A stretch of DNA of 64,000 nucleotides from Neolewinella aquimaris (lineage in GTDB: Bacteria > Bacteroidota > Bacteroidia > Chitinophagales > Saprospiraceae). Positions 7,533-16,206 of this stretch are shown here, piece after piece; positions within the stretch are counted from its first letter, which is position 1, and each line of letters starts with the position of its first letter. The notes beneath the pieces were generated by a model. The model ran no database searches. It saw only the letters and a program-made list of their open reading frames with translations, and had not been told where the DNA came from. The position numbers and the translations under genes were made by a program. The stretch is from positions 682,001 to 746,000 of the forward strand of contig NZ_JACIFF010000001.1 of NCBI RefSeq assembly GCF_014197245.1. Reading direction: 5' to 3'.

Positions 7533-10346
7533 ATGGCTTTTCCCCGCGTTAACATAATCCTCTGGATTTTACTCCTGCTCGGATGTAGTGGAGCCGTGCT
7601 GGCGGGACCCAGTCGGGACAGCACCGTACTGGCCGTTTTGCCCCGGGACACGGACAGTAAATCCGTCCTGATTCAGGGAAAAATGTTGATCGATACCGCA
7701 GGTTGGAAAACCATTCACGATGTACTAGCCCTCCCGGACAGTGCGCGACAGTGGCACGTCACCGACGGTAAGCGGATCGACCTGCGCGACTATTACACCT
7801 GGGTGAAGTTTCGGCTGAAAAATGACGGACCCACCCCCAAGAACGTCCTATTGCGGCTTCACCACGATGCCGATAGCATTGGACTGTATCGGGTGGTAGG
7901 GGAAGCGATAACGGAGTCGAAGCAGTGGACGCGGGGCGACTGGTCGCACCGACCCTACGTCACCTTCGCACCCAACGTGTTTTCGGTGGGACTGGGCGGG
8001 GGAGAAGAAATTGATCTGTACGTCCGGCTATTTGAAGCCTACGGCTGGCCGGCGGACGATGTGGCTTCAGCCCGGCTCATACCCGAACGGGCCGCCGTGA
8101 ACGCACACATCCGTTCGGTCGCCTGGCATTCTATCTACATCGGTCTTATGCTTGCGATTGCCGCCCTGGGGGTAGTGACCTACGGACTATTCCGGGAGCG
8201 GGCGTTCTTGTGGTTTGCGATGCTCACCGTCTGTTTTGCCTTTTACTTCGCCGACGAGAACCAGGTTACCTCCCTGATCGGAATCGGCAGCCCCACCGGT
8301 AACGGGTTCGGGTTGATTCAGTATACGATATCGGGGCTGATCATTTCGCTCACCTTCTTTCTGATCGCCTTTACCGACCTGAGAAATTTCTGGCCGCGGT
8401 ACACCAATTTTTTACTGGTGATCGTCGCGGCGGCGGTAGCAGCCCAGTTTCTGTTTGATGTTAGTCGTTTGCACATTGCCACCTCCGTCCTTATCGCCAA
8501 CGGGATGACCCTGGTGTGGATCGTGTTTACCGCAGCCCCGGTGTTCTTGCTTGCCCGCCGCGGATCTCATCCCGCCGGACGACTGCTGATGGGAACGGCC
8601 ATGCTGCTGGTCCCCGCGGTGATCTACGTTGGGCAGCTCCTGATCTACGGTAAGTATTCCCCCTGGGCGCAGATCATTTTTGAAATAGGGACGCTGGGCT
8701 TTTCCACTCTCCTGTTTTTCGGGCTTTACAGTAAGGTGAACGACATTCGTATCAGGGCACAAACACTCACCGAGCAAAGTCAACTAAAATCACGTTTTTT
8801 TGCCAATATTTCTCACGAGTTCCGGACGCCGCTTACCCTAATCATGGGGCCGCTCGAGCAGCTGCTCAAGCAGTTTAGCGCACCTTCACCCGAACATAAG
8901 CTCCTGAAACTGGCCCTGCGAAATGCCCAGCGGCAACTGCGCCTGGTGAATCGCATCCTGGAGCTTTCGCGTCTTGAAGCGACCGAGGACAACGTTGACG
9001 TTGAGGTCATCGACCTCTGCAAGCTGGTGCGACAAACCACCAACTCCTTCAGTCACCTGGCCGAACAGCAAGGGATCGACCTACACTTCGTGGGCAAGGG
9101 GCAGCAGTTGTTGATGAGTGTCGACAAACAGAAACTTGAGGATGCAGTCAATAATCTCCTCTCCAATGCTCTGAAATTTACCGGTGCAGGGGGCCGGGTG
9201 ACCGTGACGGTTAAGGAAGCGGGGGGAGAAGCGATCATTGAAGTGGTCGACACCGGCGTCGGCATTCCTAAAGAGATGGTCGGTGGAGTATTTAATCGCT
9301 TCTTTCAGGGCGCCGCCAGCCTGCACACCACCGTAGAAGGGAGTGGCATCGGGCTTTCACTTGTACGTGAGACGGTGCGCCTTCACGGCGGAAAAGTTGC
9401 CGTCGAGAGCGAATACGGTCGGGGTTCAACCTTTACCATTTCACTGCCCTTCACGCCGAACCAGCAGGGAGTAATTAAAGTCACTCAATCGAGTGAAGGG
9501 AAAGGCAGGGCAGGAGAGGCAGATGCGGAAATCACAGCGCTCGCATCTCCTCCCGACGGACCACGTGTACTCCTGGTCGAAGACAACGAAGAGCTCCGGC
9601 AGCTGATACGCTTCGTCCTGGCCGATACCTACCGGGTCGCAGAGGCGGCAAACGGAGCCGACGGCATTGCCAAGGCGATTGACTGGCAGCCCGACCTGAT
9701 CATTACCGACGTGATGATGCCCGTTATGGATGGCTACGAGCTTTGTAAAACCCTAAAGTCTACCCTGGCAACCAGTCACATTCCAATCATCGTGCTCACC
9801 GCCCGGGCGTCTTCTACCGCCCGCATTGACGGCTATGAGACCGGGGCCGACGATTTTCTTACCAAGCCCTTCAACAATCGGGAACTGCTGGTGAGGGTGA
9901 ATAACCTGATCCAGTCCAGGATCATGCTTCGGCAGCGGTTTGCCACCGCCATCGAGCTGAAACCCAGGGAGGTTGCCACCAGTCCGGTCGATTCAGAATT
10001 TTTGGAACGCGCCACCACCATTCTTGAGCAACACATATCCGACGAAGCCTTCAAGGTGCCCGATTTTGCCCGGGTCATTGGTATGAGCAGCACCAGCCTG
10101 AACCGTAAACTTCGCGGGTTGCTGGGACAGTCGACCAATCAATTCATGCAAATGTACCGCCTCCAGCGGGCTGCCGATATGCTGCGGGTGGGCGACCAGA
10201 CCGTAGCGGAAATTGCTATTCAGACCGGATTCAGCAGCAGCACGTACTTCGTGAAACTGTTCAAGGATAAGTTCGGGGTGACGCCGGGGAGTTTTGAGAA
10301 GTCGGCCAATCGGTCGGATGGGGTTCCGGGTTGGGAGGAGGGGTGA
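7533..10346 (+). CDS. Hybrid two-component sensor/regulator (7TMR-DISM, HisKA, HATPase, receiver, AraC HTH)
   Basis: This 937-residue one-protein signalling chain has a signal peptide (about 1-24) and a periplasmic 7TMR-DISM-type beta domain (about 40-185). Seven hydrophobic segments follow at about 195-405. The HisKA domain contains SHEFRTPLTLIMGP with phospho-acceptor H428. The HATPase_c domain (about 525-645) has NLLSNALKF, VVDTGVGIP and GSGIGLSLV. The receiver (about 678-795) has acceptor D726 in LIITDVMMPVMDG and the conserved lysine in FLTKPFN. The AraC-type DNA-binding domain is at about 835-930. In Bacteroidota such proteins usually control adjacent glycan loci, so susCD and the DUF1080 pair are likely targets. 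The 7TMR-DISM sensor differs from the Reg_prop/Y_Y_Y type of the best-studied HTCS proteins. Confidence 0.95.
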   Translation: MAFPRVNIILWILLLLGCSGAVLAGPSRDSTVLAVLPRDTDSKSVLIQGKMLIDTAGWKTIHDVLALPDSARQWHVTDGKRIDLRDYYTWVKFRLKNDGPTPKNVLLRLHHDADSIGLYRVVGEAITESKQWTRGDWSHRPYVTFAPNVFSVGLGGGEEIDLYVRLFEAYGWPADDVASARLIPERAAVNAHIRSVAWHSIYIGLMLAIAALGVVTYGLFRERAFLWFAMLTVCFAFYFADENQVTSLIGIGSPTGNGFGLIQYTISGLIISLTFFLIAFTDLRNFWPRYTNFLLVIVAAAVAAQFLFDVSRLHIATSVLIANGMTLVWIVFTAAPVFLLARRGSHPAGRLLMGTAMLLVPAVIYVGQLLIYGKYSPWAQIIFEIGTLGFSTLLFFGLYSKVNDIRIRAQTLTEQSQLKSRFFANISHEFRTPLTLIMGPLEQLLKQFSAPSPEHKLLKLALRNAQRQLRLVNRILELSRLEATEDNVDVEVIDLCKLVRQTTNSFSHLAEQQGIDLHFVGKGQQLLMSVDKQKLEDAVNNLLSNALKFTGAGGRVTVTVKEAGGEAIIEVVDTGVGIPKEMVGGVFNRFFQGAASLHTTVEGSGIGLSLVRETVRLHGGKVAVESEYGRGSTFTISLPFTPNQQGVIKVTQSSEGKGRAGEADAEITALASPPDGPRVLLVEDNEELRQLIRFVLADTYRVAEAANGADGIAKAIDWQPDLIITDVMMPVMDGYELCKTLKSTLATSHIPIIVLTARASSTARIDGYETGADDFLTKPFNNRELLVRVNNLIQSRIMLRQRFATAIELKPREVATSPVDSEFLERATTILEQHISDEAFKVPDFARVIGMSSTSLNRKLRGLLGQSTNQFMQMYRLQRAADMLRVGDQTVAEIAIQTGFSSSTYFVKLFKDKFGVTPGSFEKSANRSDGVPGWEEG

Positions 10347-10435
10347 AGGGGGAAGGGAATGAGGGAATGAGGGGGTGAAGGGAATGAAGGATTAAGGGGG
10401 TTAAGGATTGAGGGATTGAGGGGGTGAAGGATTGT
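10338..10435 (+). repeat. Purine-rich degenerate tandem repeat
   Basis: About 100 bases at and after the sensor stop codon consist almost only of G and A with spaced T. They are built from variants of GGGTGAAGGAATGA and GGATTGAGGG, and pyrimidines other than T are absent between 10344 and 10434. It is non-coding. It could be a slipped-strand repeat or a G-rich structured 3' end; no classical hairpin terminator is visible. Confidence 0.6.
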
Positions 10436-10522
10436 TCACGATCTATGATGGGTCAGTAGGGGTCGAAGTTATGGGGAGTGGGTTGACAGTTTTTACAAGT
10501 GTGTCTATAAAGGTTTGGATGT

Positions 10523-10942
10523 TTGGCGAAAACGAATAAAGGCTATAACGTGAATTCTAGAAAATTTCTGTTGGAAATTGGCTTAGCGTTTTTACTAAGT
10601 TTGATCACAGGATTATTGTTAGTCCGCTGGGTAAGTTTCAAATCAAACGCCCAATACACTTATGGTAAAGTTGTTGAATGGAAAAGCGACGAAGTGTTCG
10701 TTCAGTATCCCGACACTGACGGGGACTCTATCATTTCCTCTCTTGATTTGCCCTATAACAAGCAGAAGAACATTTTAAAGGAAATGGCTCGCGTTCCGGT
10801 TGTGTACGATGCAAATCAGCCTCATTTCTTTGAAATTCCGGGCGTTTATCGCCACTCTCCGTTTGGAATCATAGTGCTGTTTATATTCACCACAATAGGC
10901 GTCATTCTTTGGTTTGTAAACCTAAAACGTGAAAGTGGATAA
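10523..10942 (+). CDS. Small two-helix membrane protein of unknown function
   Basis: The 139-residue protein has one hydrophobic helix at about 17-36 (IGLAFLLSLITGLLLVRWV) and a second at about 113-131 (GIIVLFIFTTIGVILWFVN). A short soluble loop lies between them (YGKVVEWKSDEVFVQYPDTDGD ... ARVPVVYDAN). This layout resembles DUF3592-type proteins, in which a beta-rich loop sits between two helices, but the match is not firm. No ATG is available: the frame starts at a TTG at 10523, and a GTG at codon 10 is the alternative. The gene is AT-richer than both neighbours and isolated from them, which suggests recent acquisition. Confidence 0.6.
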   Translation: MAKTNKGYNVNSRKFLLEIGLAFLLSLITGLLLVRWVSFKSNAQYTYGKVVEWKSDEVFVQYPDTDGDSIISSLDLPYNKQKNILKEMARVPVVYDANQPHFFEIPGVYRHSPFGIIVLFIFTTIGVILWFVNLKRESG

Positions 10943-11009
10943 TTGAGCTAATTCTTCGGTCCAAAAGAAAATACCAGCAATAGCGGTCTCAATTTAAAAA
11001 GGCGATCCA

Positions 11010-12284
11010 TTAATCCATAAACAGCCCTGGCAGGAATAGGGATAATTCCGGAATCAGCGTCACCAACGCCAGTACCACTAGGCTTACCAATAAAAAGGGG
11101 AAGCCCGCCCGGCTTACCGCTCCGATCGACACTTTTCCGATACCGGCCGCTACGAACAAGCAGACCCCGAGGGGTGGGGTAGTGAGGCCAATCATCAGAT
11201 TGAGCAGTGCGATGACCGAGAAGTGAATGGGGTCTACGCCGACCGCCAGGGCCACTTTCAGCAGAATGGGAAAGAGGATGAGCAGGGCGGCGATCGTCTC
11301 CATAAAGGTGCCGACGAAGATCAGCAGCAGGTTGATCAGCAGCAGCACCACGTAGCGGTTGTCGGAGAAGCCGAGGATTTGGGAAGAAACGATCTGCGGA
11401 AGTTGCTCGGTAATGAGGATGTAGCCGAACAAGTTGGCAAAGCCGATGAGTACCATCAAGGCCGCCGAGGTTTTCATGGAGTCGAGGAAGACCACTATGG
11501 CCCGCCGCGGGGTCAGCTTCCGGTACACGAATAGGCCGATGATGAGGGCGTATAAGACGGCAACGATCGAAGCTTCCGTAGGAGTGAACAGACCGCCAAT
11601 AATGCCGTAGAGGATGATCACGGTCATCAGCAGGGCCCAAAAGGTGTCGATAAAGCCCCGGCCGATTTGCCGGAAGCTACTGCGGGGGTGCTTTGGATAT
11701 TGCCGCTTCCGCGAGATGTAGTACGTATACCCCAGTAAACTCAGGCCGAGGAGGAAACCCGGGATGGCCCCCGCCAGGAAAAGTTTTCCCACCGAAAGAC
11801 CCGTCAGTGTAGCGGCGATGATCATCGAAACGCTTGGTGGAATGATCGGTCCCACCGTAGATGAGGAAGCCGTGACCGCGCAGGCGAAGTCGGCATCGTA
11901 GCCTTCCTTCTTCATGGCCGGGATCATGACCGAACCGATGCTGGCGGTATCGGAAATGGCCGTACCCGAAATGCCGGCAAAGAGCATGGAGGAAGCGATG
12001 TTGGCAAGCGCCAGTCCGCCGCGAATGTGGCCCACCAGGTGGTTGCAGAAGGCGATGATCTTTTCCGTCAGTCCGCCGTGGTTCATCAGGTTGCCGGCCA
12101 TGATGAAGCCGGGTATGCTCAGCAGCACGAAGACATCGATGCCCGAATACATCTTCATCGGCATGACAATCAGCGGCGTTCCCTCCACCAGCAGAAAAAC
12201 TAGGCAAGACAGGCCCAGGGAAAAGGCGATGGGGAAGCGCAACAGGATACAGACGGCGAAGGTGACGAGCAGCAGTGCGATCAT
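11010..12284 (-). CDS. dctM: TRAP transporter large permease subunit (DctM)
   Basis: The protein has 424 residues starting at the ATG at 12284. The longer open frame to 12632 runs inside dctQ and is rejected because it is arginine/proline-rich out-of-frame translation. About 12 hydrophobic helices are visible, with DctM signatures such as VFVLLSIPGFIMAGNLMNHGG, FAGISGTAISDTASIGSVMIPAM and VTASSSTVGPIIPPSV. This subunit forms the sodium-driven translocation channel of TRAP transporters. Its ATG overlaps the dctQ TGA (ATGA), showing translational coupling. Confidence 0.95.
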   Translation of the reverse strand: MIALLLVTFAVCILLRFPIAFSLGLSCLVFLLVEGTPLIVMPMKMYSGIDVFVLLSIPGFIMAGNLMNHGGLTEKIIAFCNHLVGHIRGGLALANIASSMLFAGISGTAISDTASIGSVMIPAMKKEGYDADFACAVTASSSTVGPIIPPSVSMIIAATLTGLSVGKLFLAGAIPGFLLGLSLLGYTYYISRKRQYPKHPRSSFRQIGRGFIDTFWALLMTVIILYGIIGGLFTPTEASIVAVLYALIIGLFVYRKLTPRRAIVVFLDSMKTSAALMVLIGFANLFGYILITEQLPQIVSSQILGFSDNRYVVLLLINLLLIFVGTFMETIAALLILFPILLKVALAVGVDPIHFSVIALLNLMIGLTTPPLGVCLFVAAGIGKVSIGAVSRAGFPFLLVSLVVLALVTLIPELSLFLPGLFMD

Positions 12285-12757
12285 TTGCCAGGAGAATTGG
12301 TCGTGAAGTGCCGGCGGAGGCGGTGTACCGCGTACAGCAGCAGCGATAGGCCGAGCAGGAGCATTCCCGCGAATGGAATGGCCATCGGGAACTTTAGGCT
12401 GGGGGAGCGTTCCGCCCAGCCCATGATCGTAAACCCGACGGCGTAGTAAGTGAAGATGGCGAAGAGGACGACGGTGAACAAGTCGATCGCGAAGCTTAGC
12501 CGCCGTTGCCAGGCCGGAGACATCCGCTGGTAGAAAAAGTCGAAGTTGACGTACTCGCCGCTCCGCAGGGCCAGCCCCGCCGAGCAGCCGATGGCGATAA
12601 CGAAGAAAACGCGGGCGGCTTCCTCCGTCCACGACGGGGCCGTCGCCAGGAATAGACGGGCAAAGATCTGGATCAGGATTACCAGAACGAAGCCTGACGT
12701 ACTGATGAAGGTCCCGTACTTCAGGCCTAGTCCGACCACTTTGATGAAGCGACTCAC
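12281..12757 (-). CDS. dctQ: TRAP transporter small permease subunit (DctQ)
   Basis: The 158-residue integral membrane protein has four predicted helices and the DctQ features WTEEAARVFFVIAIGCSAGLALRSGEYVNFDFFYQRM and IPFAGMLLLGLSLLLYAVHRL. It pairs with DctM in the membrane complex. The start at 12757 overlaps the dctP stop and the stop overlaps the dctM start, each as ATGA, so three subunits are translated as one coupled unit. Confidence 0.92.
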   Translation of the reverse strand: MSRFIKVVGLGLKYGTFISTSGFVLVILIQIFARLFLATAPSWTEEAARVFFVIAIGCSAGLALRSGEYVNFDFFYQRMSPAWQRRLSFAIDLFTVVLFAIFTYYAVGFTIMGWAERSPSLKFPMAIPFAGMLLLGLSLLLYAVHRLRRHFTTNSPGK

Positions 12758-13731
12758 TGCACGGTATCCTTTAGGGAGCGGTATACCGCCTGCATTTCGG
12801 GTGAGAGGGTACGGTAGATGGCGTTGCCGTGCTTTTGCTTGAAGGCTTCCCGGTCGACCTCGACGAAGGTCATCCCGCTGGCTTCGAGGGCGAGGCGGGT
12901 TTTGTTGTCGTTGTCCAGGAAGAGTTGGCGCTCGAAGGCCTGCATCTCCCGTGCGCAGTCGAGAAAGATCTCCTGTAGATCGGCCGGCATGCGGTCGAAC
13001 TGCTTTTCTCCGATGACGGGGTAGGTCCAGCCGAACACGTGGCTGGTCAGGTTGACGTATTCCTGCACTTCGTACAGCGCAAGCATTTTGGTCAGCGGCA
13101 GGGGGTTCTCCTGGGCATTGATCACGCCCTGCTGTAGGGAGGTAAACACTTCGGAAAAAGCGATGGGGGTGGTTTTCGCTCCGAGCGCGTCCCAGGCCGT
13201 TACGAAGGCCGGCACGCTGGGGATGCGAATGACCAAGCCCTGCAGGTCGTCTGGGTGGCGCACGGGCCGGTTGGAGGTCAGGTGACGGGGGCCGGCCTGA
13301 AAGTAGCCGACGGGCCGCAGGCCGGTCTTAGTGACCATCTCATCGCGAATACGTGCACCTACGGGCCCGGTGAGCATCGCATCGACCTCTTCCATACTGT
13401 CCATCAGGAAGGGCATTTCGCAGAAAGTCATGATCTCCGTCCAATTGCTGAGCAGCGCGCTGGTGGTGGTCATATCGATCACCCCCGCCTGGATCATGCG
13501 GATGGCTTCGATCTCCTTGGCCAGCTGTTCGGAGGGGTACGTTTGGAGGTGGATGCGTCCTCCCGAACGTTCGTCGAGCAATTCACCGAAGTGCTGGAAG
13601 GCGCGGAACCAGGTGTGGTCTTCGGCGACCAGCAGACTGGCCCGGAGCAGGAATTCGGGTCGGGTGGGGGAATGGCAGGACCACGACCCCGTCAGGGTGA
13701 GCAGGACCAGAAGGTAGGCGGGTAGTCGCAT
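12754..13731 (-). CDS. dctP: TRAP transporter solute-binding protein (DctP family), lipoprotein
   Basis: The protein has 325 residues from the ATG at 13731. The N-terminus RLPAYLLVLLTLTGSWSC is a lipoprotein signal; the longer frame to 13791 adds residues in front of the signal and is less likely. DctP landmarks are HLTSNRPVRHPDDLQGLVIRIPSVP with the ligand-binding arginine, TTPIAFSEVFTSLQQGVINAQENPL, and VNLTSHVFGWTYPVIG. DctP proteins capture organic acids, often uronates or dicarboxylates, in the periplasm. The gene leads the dctPQM operon. The ligand is unknown; nearby glycan genes make a uronate plausible but unproven. Confidence 0.93.
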   Translation of the reverse strand: MRLPAYLLVLLTLTGSWSCHSPTRPEFLLRASLLVAEDHTWFRAFQHFGELLDERSGGRIHLQTYPSEQLAKEIEAIRMIQAGVIDMTTTSALLSNWTEIMTFCEMPFLMDSMEEVDAMLTGPVGARIRDEMVTKTGLRPVGYFQAGPRHLTSNRPVRHPDDLQGLVIRIPSVPAFVTAWDALGAKTTPIAFSEVFTSLQQGVINAQENPLPLTKMLALYEVQEYVNLTSHVFGWTYPVIGEKQFDRMPADLQEIFLDCAREMQAFERQLFLDNDNKTRLALEASGMTFVEVDREAFKQKHGNAIYRTLSPEMQAVYRSLKDTVQ

Positions 13732-14164
13732 GGAGGGGCGGCGCTTGTGGGGGTAAAGTACTAAGTGCTGCTGGGATACGGCGATCGTCAAAGGCCGGGC
13801 TCAACTAAATGAGGCGATTTTTCGCGGAGCTTGTATCTGAATAGTTAAAAGGTGAGAGCTGATATTAATGAGCAAAAGTTACTCATTCAAGAATTTCCTA
13901 ACATATAAATAATGCATCTAACATAGTAACCCACTGAGAGAAAAAGGGTAGAAGTGGGAGGAGCCAATGGACAGTTGGCCGAGTGATAGCAAACGGGTGA
14001 AAGCGAGTTTAGCATTGGTACGGTGGGTACAGACGATTGCTGGATCGGTGCTGGTAAGTGTGGAATTGATGAGATGTCTTGAGTGTCGTGGTCGAGGAAG
14101 GATATGCACAAGTTTTTTCCTATAATTTATATTATGTTAAGTAGAGTTTCGGAAGGCTCTCCCG
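13732..14164. other. Intergenic region upstream of dctP
   Basis: About 430 bp lie between the dctP start and the antitoxin/PIN fusion gene. The dctP promoter must lie on the minus strand here. Short open frames at 13887-14111 have no recognisable motifs and biased composition. No hairpin terminator, tRNA or repeat was recognised. Confidence 0.5.
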
Positions 14165-14530
14165 CTAGCCTCTGGAAATCAGGTATTCGGCTGCTGAAAG
14201 GACGGGGAGTTTTGCGGGAACAAAATCCCTTTGGTTACGCGTAATGATTACCTCCGTGCCGCTCTCCAAAGCGGAATAGTACTGCAGGGCATCCTCGAAA
14301 TCGCTGAAGGCGTCGTCGTTGAGCGCGAGCCGCACTACCCTTCCGCTCAGATCGACCAGGCGTTCCACCAGCGGGGTGCAGGCGGGTGCCGCTCCCCTAC
14401 CCTCCGGCTCGGTCAGTGATGCCAGATACTGCTCGATCATACGAGATAAACTGGTCTCCCGCTCACGCGCATACTGCTTGGCACGGTCGATGACCGCGGC
14501 GTTGAGGCTTAGGGTGAGCTTTCGGTCCAT
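14165..14530 (-). CDS. Fusion of a DUF6364-like antitoxin with the C-terminal half of a PIN toxin
   Basis: The 121-residue protein has two parts. Residues 1-65 (KLTLSLNAAVIDRAKQYARE ... SLSRMIEQYLASL ... PLVERLVDLSG) look like a DUF6364-type ribbon-helix-helix antitoxin. From about residue 66 (VRLALNDDAFSDFEDALQYYSAL, VIITRNQRDFVPAKLPVLSAAEYL) the sequence is the second half of a PIN-domain ribonuclease, including the DFEDALQ and TRNQRDF acidic motifs. The toxin N-terminal half, with the first catalytic aspartate, is missing. The simplest reading is an in-frame deletion that removed the antitoxin stop and the toxin start. The product could still bind DNA but should lack nuclease activity. Confidence 0.75.
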   Translation of the reverse strand: MDRKLTLSLNAAVIDRAKQYARERETSLSRMIEQYLASLTEPEGRGAAPACTPLVERLVDLSGRVVRLALNDDAFSDFEDALQYYSALESGTEVIITRNQRDFVPAKLPVLSAAEYLISRG

Positions 14531-14752
14531 GAGTACTGATTTGTACGTACAAGTATGCCATTGCTATACGTAAAAGTTTACTGGGGTTCTGTGCGCCGCG
14601 TGGTGTCCAACCATCGGGAGTTCAGTTTGGCGGGCGCACGCCTACAAGTTCCGGGTCCGGCTGACTGATGCAAAGAGCAAGTGTCGTCGAACATCAAATC
14701 CAGCGGACGGTTTCGCCTACAATTGCCATCCATCGTTCGATCAAGATACCCT

Positions 14753-15235
14753 ATGAAAAACCTACAAGAACTCCTCGAGCACCAATTGAAGGACCTGTAC
14801 TCTGCGGAGGGACAGTATGCGGAAGTGCTGCCGAAAATGGTCGCTGCCGCCACCGATTCCAAATTAAAAGCCATGTTCACCGACCACCTGAAGCAGACCA
14901 AGTCGCAGCAGGATCGGGTACGCAAAGTTCTGGAGGATATCAACGTCAAACCGGGAGGCGTAAAATGTGAAGCCATGGCTGGCCTCATTAAGGAGTGCGA
15001 AGGAATGATCGAGGAGGATGCCACGGATGCCGTTAAGGACGCCGGGCTAATCGCCGAGGCCCAACGCTGTGAGCATTATGAGATTTCCGGCTACGGTACC
15101 GCTACGCAGTACGCGATGACCCTGGGCCACGATAAGATGGTCAAGGTTCTCGACGCTATTCTGGACGAGGAATCCAGGTTCAATGAGGAGCTGAATGATC
15201 TGGCCATCCAGGAGATCAACAAGAAGGCGGTGTAG
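14753..15235 (+). CDS. DUF892 ferritin-like protein (YciE/YciF family)
   Basis: The 160-residue protein starts at the ATG at 14753 (KNLQELLEHQLKDLYSAEGQ). A longer open frame from 14681 lacks family-like residues. It carries the DUF892 pattern: an N-terminal E-L-L...L-K-D-L-Y-A-E helix, then KAMFTDHLKQTKSQQDRVRKVL, GVKCEAMAGLIKECEGMIEE, and EAQRCEHYEISGYGTATQYA. Acidic and histidine residues at the expected four-helix positions suggest a di-iron centre. Members are stress-induced and of unclear function. It stands alone, flanked by decayed genes. It is intact and of typical length. Confidence 0.88.
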   Translation: MKNLQELLEHQLKDLYSAEGQYAEVLPKMVAAATDSKLKAMFTDHLKQTKSQQDRVRKVLEDINVKPGGVKCEAMAGLIKECEGMIEEDATDAVKDAGLIAEAQRCEHYEISGYGTATQYAMTLGHDKMVKVLDAILDEESRFNEELNDLAIQEINKKAV

Positions 15236-15245
15236 GTTTGCCGGG

Positions 15246-15757
15246 CTAATTCAACTTTATTTGCCCAGGCAGATTCCACACTAGGACTTGACCGTTTAGT
15301 TGGGTAAAAGGCAGCATCCCCACCTTTTTCTTGAACAGGGTACCGAACGACTGCGGGTGCTCGATGCCCAGGTCGTAGGCGATGGCACTGACCGGCTCGT
15401 CGGACGCCAGCAGAATGTTCTTCGCCCGCTCGATCAAGTGGTAGTGGATGTGCTCCTGGGTGTTCTTGCCCGTCTCTTTCTTCAGCAGGTCGCTGAGGTA
15501 GCCTCCACCCGCTCCACCACGTCGGCCTGGTGGAGGCTGCGCGTGCAAAATTGCCTTTCGTAGAAGCGATTGCAGGGTGCAGCAGCAGTTCCAGGTTAGC
15601 TACGATGACGGTCTGGCTGTGCTGATCGATGTGTTGCTCGCATTCGTCTTCGATGGCTTCGATGCAGCGCGTGATCTTCGCTTTCTCCCGCTCGGAAAGA
15701 TGCAGTGCCTCGTTGAAGGCGTTGTAGAAGAATCCGTAGGACTTGATCTTGGTGCCT
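15246..15757 (-). pseudogene. Decayed copy of an AraC-family regulator
   Basis: The minus strand encodes a stretch (YLSDLLKKETGKNTQEHIHY ... SAIAYDLGIEHPQSFGTLFKKKVGM) nearly identical to the C-terminal HTH region of the intact AraC gene at 46426-47328. Similarity continues upstream to about 15757, where the DNA matches the paralogue's middle region. Compared with the paralogue, about 100 bp are lost just before YLSDLL, an extra residue disrupts HYHIERA, the C-terminal end is replaced by unrelated residues, and the N-terminal third is absent. It is a truncated, inactive duplicate. Confidence 0.85.
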
Positions 15758-15762
15758 AGGGA

Positions 15763-16206
15763 ATGAGTAAAACCAAGTCCCTAAACCGGGAAGAGCGGAT
15801 GTCCTTCCTGGAGGCCACCCGCCGGCACGAACAGAAAACTAAATTCTGGTGCCGGTTGCCCGCACGCTCGACCTCAAAACCTTCCGCAAGGACAAGAAAT
15901 ATTTTCTGTTAGATTTCTGGGGGAGCTGGTGCCGACCCTGCATCGAGGCCTTTCCGAAACTCCGTGATTTTCGCACTAATTACCAGGATTGGGTAGACCT
16001 GATCGGCATCAATGTCGGTGACACGGAGGAAACCTTTACTGAATGGGAAAGCCGCCTGGCCATCGACCGGCCCGCTTACCGCATAGCTGAAACCGCTGAA
16101 CGTCAGCGGGTTTCCAACCTATCTGCTGTTTAACCAAGCCGGGCAATTGCTGGCCAACTCCCATGACTTAGATGAGATCGTTGAGGTGATGGTAAGTGAG
16201 AAATAA
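15763..16206 (+). pseudogene. Frameshifted thioredoxin/TlpA-like gene
   Basis: The frame from about 15849 reads FLLDFWGSWCRPCIEAFPKL, a TlpA/ResA-type thioredoxin fold with a WCRPC redox motif. It then continues IGINVGDTEETFTEWESRL and stops at 16134 after a nonsense tail. In the +1 frame the expected continuation is present (LKPLNVSGFPTYLLFNQAGQ followed by LLANSHDLDEIVEVMVSEK, stop at 16206), including the cis-proline FPTY motif. So one frameshift near 16085-16090 breaks the gene. The 5' end is also unclear: the ATG at 15763 is in a different frame and there is no signal peptide. Confidence 0.75.

Noticed and set aside
12285-12632. N-terminal extension of the dctM open frame
   Set aside because: It re-reads dctQ out of frame with arginine-rich sequence; the ATGA overlap at 12284 gives the proper start.
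13887-14111. Short minus-strand open frames between dctP and the antitoxin fusion
   Set aside because: No motif, no ribosome binding site and low-complexity composition.
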